From assembly GCA_964624065.1 (NCBI GenBank), contig CAZUWF010000038.1, positions 1 to 18,305 on the forward strand: a stretch of 18,305 nt of DNA. Direction: 5' to 3'. Position numbers and translations under genes: made by a program. The stretch is from UBA7960 sp964624065. Its GTDB lineage: Bacteria > Bacteroidota > Bacteroidia > Bacteroidales > UBA7960. The notes under the pieces were generated by a model, which was not told the origin of the DNA, ran no database searches, and saw only the letters and a list, made by a program, of their open reading frames with translations. Of this stretch, positions 15,600-18,305 are shown piece by piece. Every line of letters starts with the position of its first letter. Position 1 is the stretch's first letter.

Positions 15600-16076
15600 T
15601 TAAGAATTTACCTCGGCCTTTTTGGCAAAAACCTTGCTGCCTATTACTATTGCAGCCGCAATTATCACGAAGTTTTTAAATATATATTGCCCCTCAATGG
15701 TAAGTCCGTAGGGTATTTTGGTAAATACCTCTTGGGGAAAGAAAAAAATGGGAGCAAAGGTTCCCAGCATTTGTACCAGTAACAAAATTATGCCGATTTT
15801 CATAAATTTTCCTACCACAAAGCAGAGGCCAATCAAAACCTCCCAAAATGCCAATCCCCAAATAATTGCAGTGGCAGGAACCAGCCCGAAAGTAAGATGC
15901 ATGATGGTTTTGATTGCCAAGTCTTGGGCCGGGCTTAACCCAGGAAAAAATTTCAAAGCGCCAAACCACAAGAATATTACCCCAATGCTTAGCCTCAGCA
16001 GTGTGAATCCTTGTTTTTCCATCCAAATCACAGAGCGCCTTTCAAAATAATCAAGTTGGGATGATGAAAATTTCAT
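15600..16076 (-). CDS. DoxX-family integral membrane protein
   Basis: A protein of 158 residues with four hydrophobic segments: ~22-42 (LLRLSIGVIFLWFGALKF), ~60-80, ~85-108 and ~130-150. The first segment's FLWFGALKFFPGLSPAQDLA motif is characteristic of DoxX-like proteins. A short N-terminal cytoplasmic stretch precedes it and a basic tail ends the chain. Family members sit in the cytoplasmic membrane and some are tied to redox or oxidative-stress complexes, but no reaction can be assigned here. It stands alone: the ABC transporter genes end 170 bases upstream, and the phosphatase promoter lies downstream. Its own promoter is not clear; no exact TAnnTTTG is present, but nested inverted repeats lie just upstream. 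Confidence 0.82.
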   Translation of the reverse strand: MKFSSSQLDYFERRSVIWMEKQGFTLLRLSIGVIFLWFGALKFFPGLSPAQDLAIKTIMHLTFGLVPATAIIWGLAFWEVLIGLCFVVGKFMKIGIILLLVQMLGTFAPIFFFPQEVFTKIPYGLTIEGQYIFKNFVIIAAAIVIGSKVFAKKAEVNS

Positions 16077-16083
16077 TTATTTT

Positions 16084-16140
16084 AAGATTTGGTCAAAAGA
16101 ATTAGAAAATTGTTAAATCTTTAACAACTCTGCAAATCTT
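16084..16140. repeat. Nested inverted repeats upstream of the DoxX gene
   Basis: The outer arms are AAGATTTG (16084-16091) and CAAATCTT (16133-16140). Inside them is a perfect TTGTTAA-ATCT-TTAACAA palindrome (16110-16127). They lie 8 to 64 bases before the DoxX start at 16076. The inner element has the form of a dimeric regulator's operator; alternatively the whole could fold in the 5' leader. The rest of 16141-16246 shows no gene or clear terminator. Confidence 0.45.
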
Positions 16141-16246
16141 TTGTTTGAAAGTTGGGCGTAAGATCGATAAATGGAAGTTAACACTGAACCCTCAGGGAAA
16201 TTACTCACTCACGAGGTGGCATCTGAGTTTCGAGAAATTGAATGCT

Positions 16247-17308
16247 TTATGCCTCAACATATTTTACCGAAGACGCCTTGAAGCTTACCCACAATTCGGA
16301 GTTTGGTGCAATTTCAAGGGCTTTTAGGGAGCTTTGGCTTATGGAGGCCACTAATTCCACGCCAATGTCAACCACCAGTTCCATTCCCGAAAGGGCGAAG
16401 TAAATCTCCCTAACTATTCCGCGAAACTGGTTCAGTGCCGAACTTTCAATTTTTTTCGGTGAAATAACTATGTCTTCGTGCCGAACCATAACAAATCCCC
16501 TTTTCGCTGCAGTTTCAGAAAGGAAATAAATTGAAACAGTTTCATTAATGCTTGCCAAATGTAGCCCCCGGTTGTCAGTGGGTATTATTTCTTGTGTGCC
16601 GAAAATGTTTTTAATACCACTGAATCGTGCCACGAATTCAGTTTTAGGATGCCTGAAAACCTCAGTTGGGGTTCCGAATTGAATTAGTTTCCCTTTTTCA
16701 ATAATCCCAACCTTGTTGGCCAGTGTTGCTGCCTCCATGAAATCGTGGGTAACGTGGATTACAGTGATGCCAGTTTTGTTGATCTCGCGTAGCAATCCCC
16801 GCAACTCACTTTTAAGGCCTACATCAAGGCTCGAAAGTGGCTCGTCCAGCAAAAGTATATTGGCACCCGAAGCTAGGGTTCTGGCAAGGGCCACCCTTTG
16901 GGCCTCACCTCCGGACAAGGATTCGGTACTCCGGTGCAAGAGGGGCAACACCCCAGCCATTTCGGCGTAGTGGCAAACTTGGCTTTTAATCTCATTTTTT
17001 GCCAGCCTCCTTAAGCGCAAGGGGTAGGCAATATTCTCCATAACCGAAAGGTGTGGAAATAGCGAAAGGTCCTGGTAAACAACTCCAACCTTCCTGTCTT
17101 GAATTTTTGACCGAGTTACGTCGGCACCATCTATCAATACCGAACCCTTGGTCGGTTTAAGCAATCCTGAAATAATGTCTAATATTACACTTTTGCCTGC
17201 ACCAGAGACCCCAAGAATTGCAAGGTAGTCACCCTTGTTTATTGCAAATGAAACATCTTGCAATTGGAAATCGCCCAGCCGAATGCTAATATCTTTAACC
17301 TCGATCAT
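16247..17308 (-). CDS. ABC importer ATPase, molybdate/tungstate (ModC/WtpC) type
   Basis: A protein of 353 residues, the cytoplasmic ATP-hydrolysing subunit of an importer. The nucleotide-binding domain has Walker A GVSGAGKS at 33-40, Q-loop Q79, signature LSGGE at 131-135, Walker B ILLLDEP at 151-157, D-loop SSLD at 159-162 and H-loop H188. After ~235 there is a regulatory extension ending in a TOBE-like domain (~290-350). The overall length matches the ModC/WtpC/CysA/PotA group. The ATG at 17308 (MIEVKDISI) is chosen over the longer frame because it begins exactly at the first strand and overlaps the permease end by 14 bases, implying translational coupling. The substrate is inferred mainly from the partner permease. 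Other oxyanions such as sulfate remain possible. Confidence 0.85.
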   Translation of the reverse strand: MIEVKDISIRLGDFQLQDVSFAINKGDYLAILGVSGAGKSVILDIISGLLKPTKGSVLIDGADVTRSKIQDRKVGVVYQDLSLFPHLSVMENIAYPLRLRRLAKNEIKSQVCHYAEMAGVLPLLHRSTESLSGGEAQRVALARTLASGANILLLDEPLSSLDVGLKSELRGLLREINKTGITVIHVTHDFMEAATLANKVGIIEKGKLIQFGTPTEVFRHPKTEFVARFSGIKNIFGTQEIIPTDNRGLHLASINETVSIYFLSETAAKRGFVMVRHEDIVISPKKIESSALNQFRGIVREIYFALSGMELVVDIGVELVASISQSSLKALEIAPNSELWVSFKASSVKYVEA

Positions 17309-18083
17309 AACTTCTATTTGCTGAGAGGAGTCGCATTGCAACAAAGATTGCAAGGCAAATTGTTACGAAAATTGCAGCTACCGGTCTTGCGTGTTCCAGG
17401 CCAAAAGAGCTAAAACGCTCCCAAATGAGCACTGGGGTTACCATGGGGTTGTAAGCGATCATAACCACTGCACCAAATTCACTCAAACCCCGGGCCCACA
17501 TCATTGTGAACCCTGTAATAACGTGCCTTTTGGCCAATGGCAGCGAAATGGTGAAAAAAACTTTCCAGGGCGATGCTCCCAAGCTAAGGGCAACCTTTTC
17601 GAGCCTTTCGGGAACTGCAGCAAAGCCGTTGCGGGCTGAATTAATCAAAAAAGGAAGGCTTACGAATGCCATAGCCAAGACAATCCCCGCCTGCCCACCA
17701 ACAAACGAAATTCCAACCGATTGACCCGCACCGCCCAAAATGCTGCCCCTGCTTATGATTCCCAACAGGGCAATGCCAGCCGCCGAGTGGGGTATTACAA
17801 GAGGCAAATCAATGATGCCATTGATAAAATTGCTGCCTGTAAATTTCTTTCGTGCCAGCAGGTAGGCAAGCGGAATGGAAAAAATGCCAAAAGTAAGAAC
17901 TGCCAAAAAGGAACTTATCAAAGTTAACCTAATGCTGGCAGTTACGGTAGGGTCGGTTATTGCCAGCGCAAATTGAGAGGAGGTTGTTCTTAGAAACAAA
18001 CCAGCCAACGGAGCAATGATAAAAAGCAGGATTAGGCCGCCGGCAAACATCAAAAACGCCCTGAATTTCCAGTTACTTAGCAT
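17295..18083 (-). CDS. ABC importer permease, molybdate/tungstate (ModB/WtpB/TupB) type
   Basis: A protein of 262 residues with about six membrane segments, the inner-membrane channel subunit. The coupling (EAA) loop is LGASPWKVFFTISLPLAKR (~165-183), followed by ARGLSEFGAVVMIAYNPM, which closely resembles the region of WtpB/ModB permeases. Another family feature is LPLVIPHSAAGIALLG near 95. The gene is first in the operon, followed by the overlapping ATPase gene. Transcription probably begins at the strong -7/-33 promoter just upstream. A periplasmic oxyanion-binding protein, normally upstream in such operons, is not encoded between 18084 and the window end. Tungstate versus molybdate cannot be separated from this sequence alone. 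Confidence 0.85.
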   Translation of the reverse strand: MLSNWKFRAFLMFAGGLILLFIIAPLAGLFLRTTSSQFALAITDPTVTASIRLTLISSFLAVLTFGIFSIPLAYLLARKKFTGSNFINGIIDLPLVIPHSAAGIALLGIISRGSILGGAGQSVGISFVGGQAGIVLAMAFVSLPFLINSARNGFAAVPERLEKVALSLGASPWKVFFTISLPLAKRHVITGFTMMWARGLSEFGAVVMIAYNPMVTPVLIWERFSSFGLEHARPVAAIFVTICLAIFVAMRLLSANRSYDRG

Positions 18084-18102
18084 ATCTATTTTAAATCAAG
18101 CA

Positions 18103-18135
18103 CAAAATTATAACTTTAAAAACAATTCACCCAAA
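18103..18135 (-). promoter_or_regulatory. Near-consensus Bacteroidota promoter for the importer operon
   Basis: On the minus strand, TTTG (18135-18132), a 21-base spacer, then TAATTTTG (18110-18103). Both elements and the spacing match the Bacteroidota housekeeping consensus. The -7 box lies 19 bases before the ATG at 18083, giving a very short leader with no room for a riboswitch. Confidence 0.7.
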
Positions 18136-18271
18136 TATCAACCAATTCGGTAAAAAATGAAAACCGCAATTGCAAAATGCTCCATTGACCGAAAGGCAAA
18201 CCCATTAAAGGAAATCAATTGTGGTTTCAGAAAAAACCTTTATATTTTAATTATTTTAAAAAACTAAACCC

Positions 18272-18279
18272 TAATTTTG
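18272..18279 (+). promoter_or_regulatory. Possible -7 box (TAATTTTG) facing out of the window
   Basis: An exact TAnnTTTG on the plus strand 26 bases before the window ends, suggesting a divergent gene beginning just beyond. No -33 TTG at normal spacing is visible. The sequence is A/T-rich, so a chance match is possible. The remainder of 18136-18271 shows nothing convincing. Confidence 0.35.
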
Positions 18280-18305
18280 CTGGCAATTATTATCGATCCA
18301 TAAAA

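Noticed and set aside
18157..18267. 36-codon ORF starting ATGAAAACC upstream of the importer operon
   Set aside because: Too short, no recognisable motif, in A/T-rich DNA, and no promoter element positioned for it. Treated as chance.

Overview
The window reads as Bacteroidota chromosome. It carries two SusC/FecA-like TonB-dependent receptors with N-terminal carboxypeptidase-regulatory-like domains, a DUF4249 lipoprotein gene, a PIF1-like helicase ending in an HTH domain, and almost no Shine-Dalgarno sequences. Several gene starts sit just downstream of the Bacteroidota -7 box TAnnTTTG. No family here fixes the genus. There are no tRNA, rRNA, CRISPR or insertion-sequence signatures, and no gene-free stretch longer than about 285 bases.

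Region 1 (1-7657, plus strand) is one tightly packed envelope operon. It holds a thioredoxin-fold lipoprotein cut by the window edge, a frameshifted DUF4249 gene, TonB receptor 1, a small beta-barrel protein, a second receptor lacking its signal peptide, a second small beta-barrel, and an intrinsic terminator. The receptor and small-barrel pair is present twice, as an ancient tandem duplication. Two lesions stand out: a one-base frameshift in DUF4249 near 1727 and a roughly 35-codon in-frame N-terminal loss in receptor 2.

Region 2 (7657-9964, plus) is a helicase gene whose -7 box overlaps the T-tract of the preceding terminator. Region 3 (9981-11801, minus) is a two-gene nucleotide-sugar operon: UDP-glucuronate decarboxylase, then dTDP-4-dehydrorhamnose reductase. 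Region 4 (11912-13765) is a divergent pair, an Lrp/AsnC regulator and a Cys/Met-metabolism PLP enzyme, each with its own TAnnTTTG box. The regulator probably controls its neighbour.

Region 5 (13766-14049) is an intergenic stretch with two intrinsic terminators serving the convergent genes on either side. Region 6 (14050-18135, minus) holds a PhoA-type alkaline phosphatase, a DoxX-family membrane protein, and an overlapping permease-ATPase pair of a molybdate/tungstate-type ABC importer. That importer has a near-consensus promoter but no substrate-binding protein gene in view.

I found no convincing new defence or mobile system. The least ordinary part is the duplicated receptor module and its two lesions.
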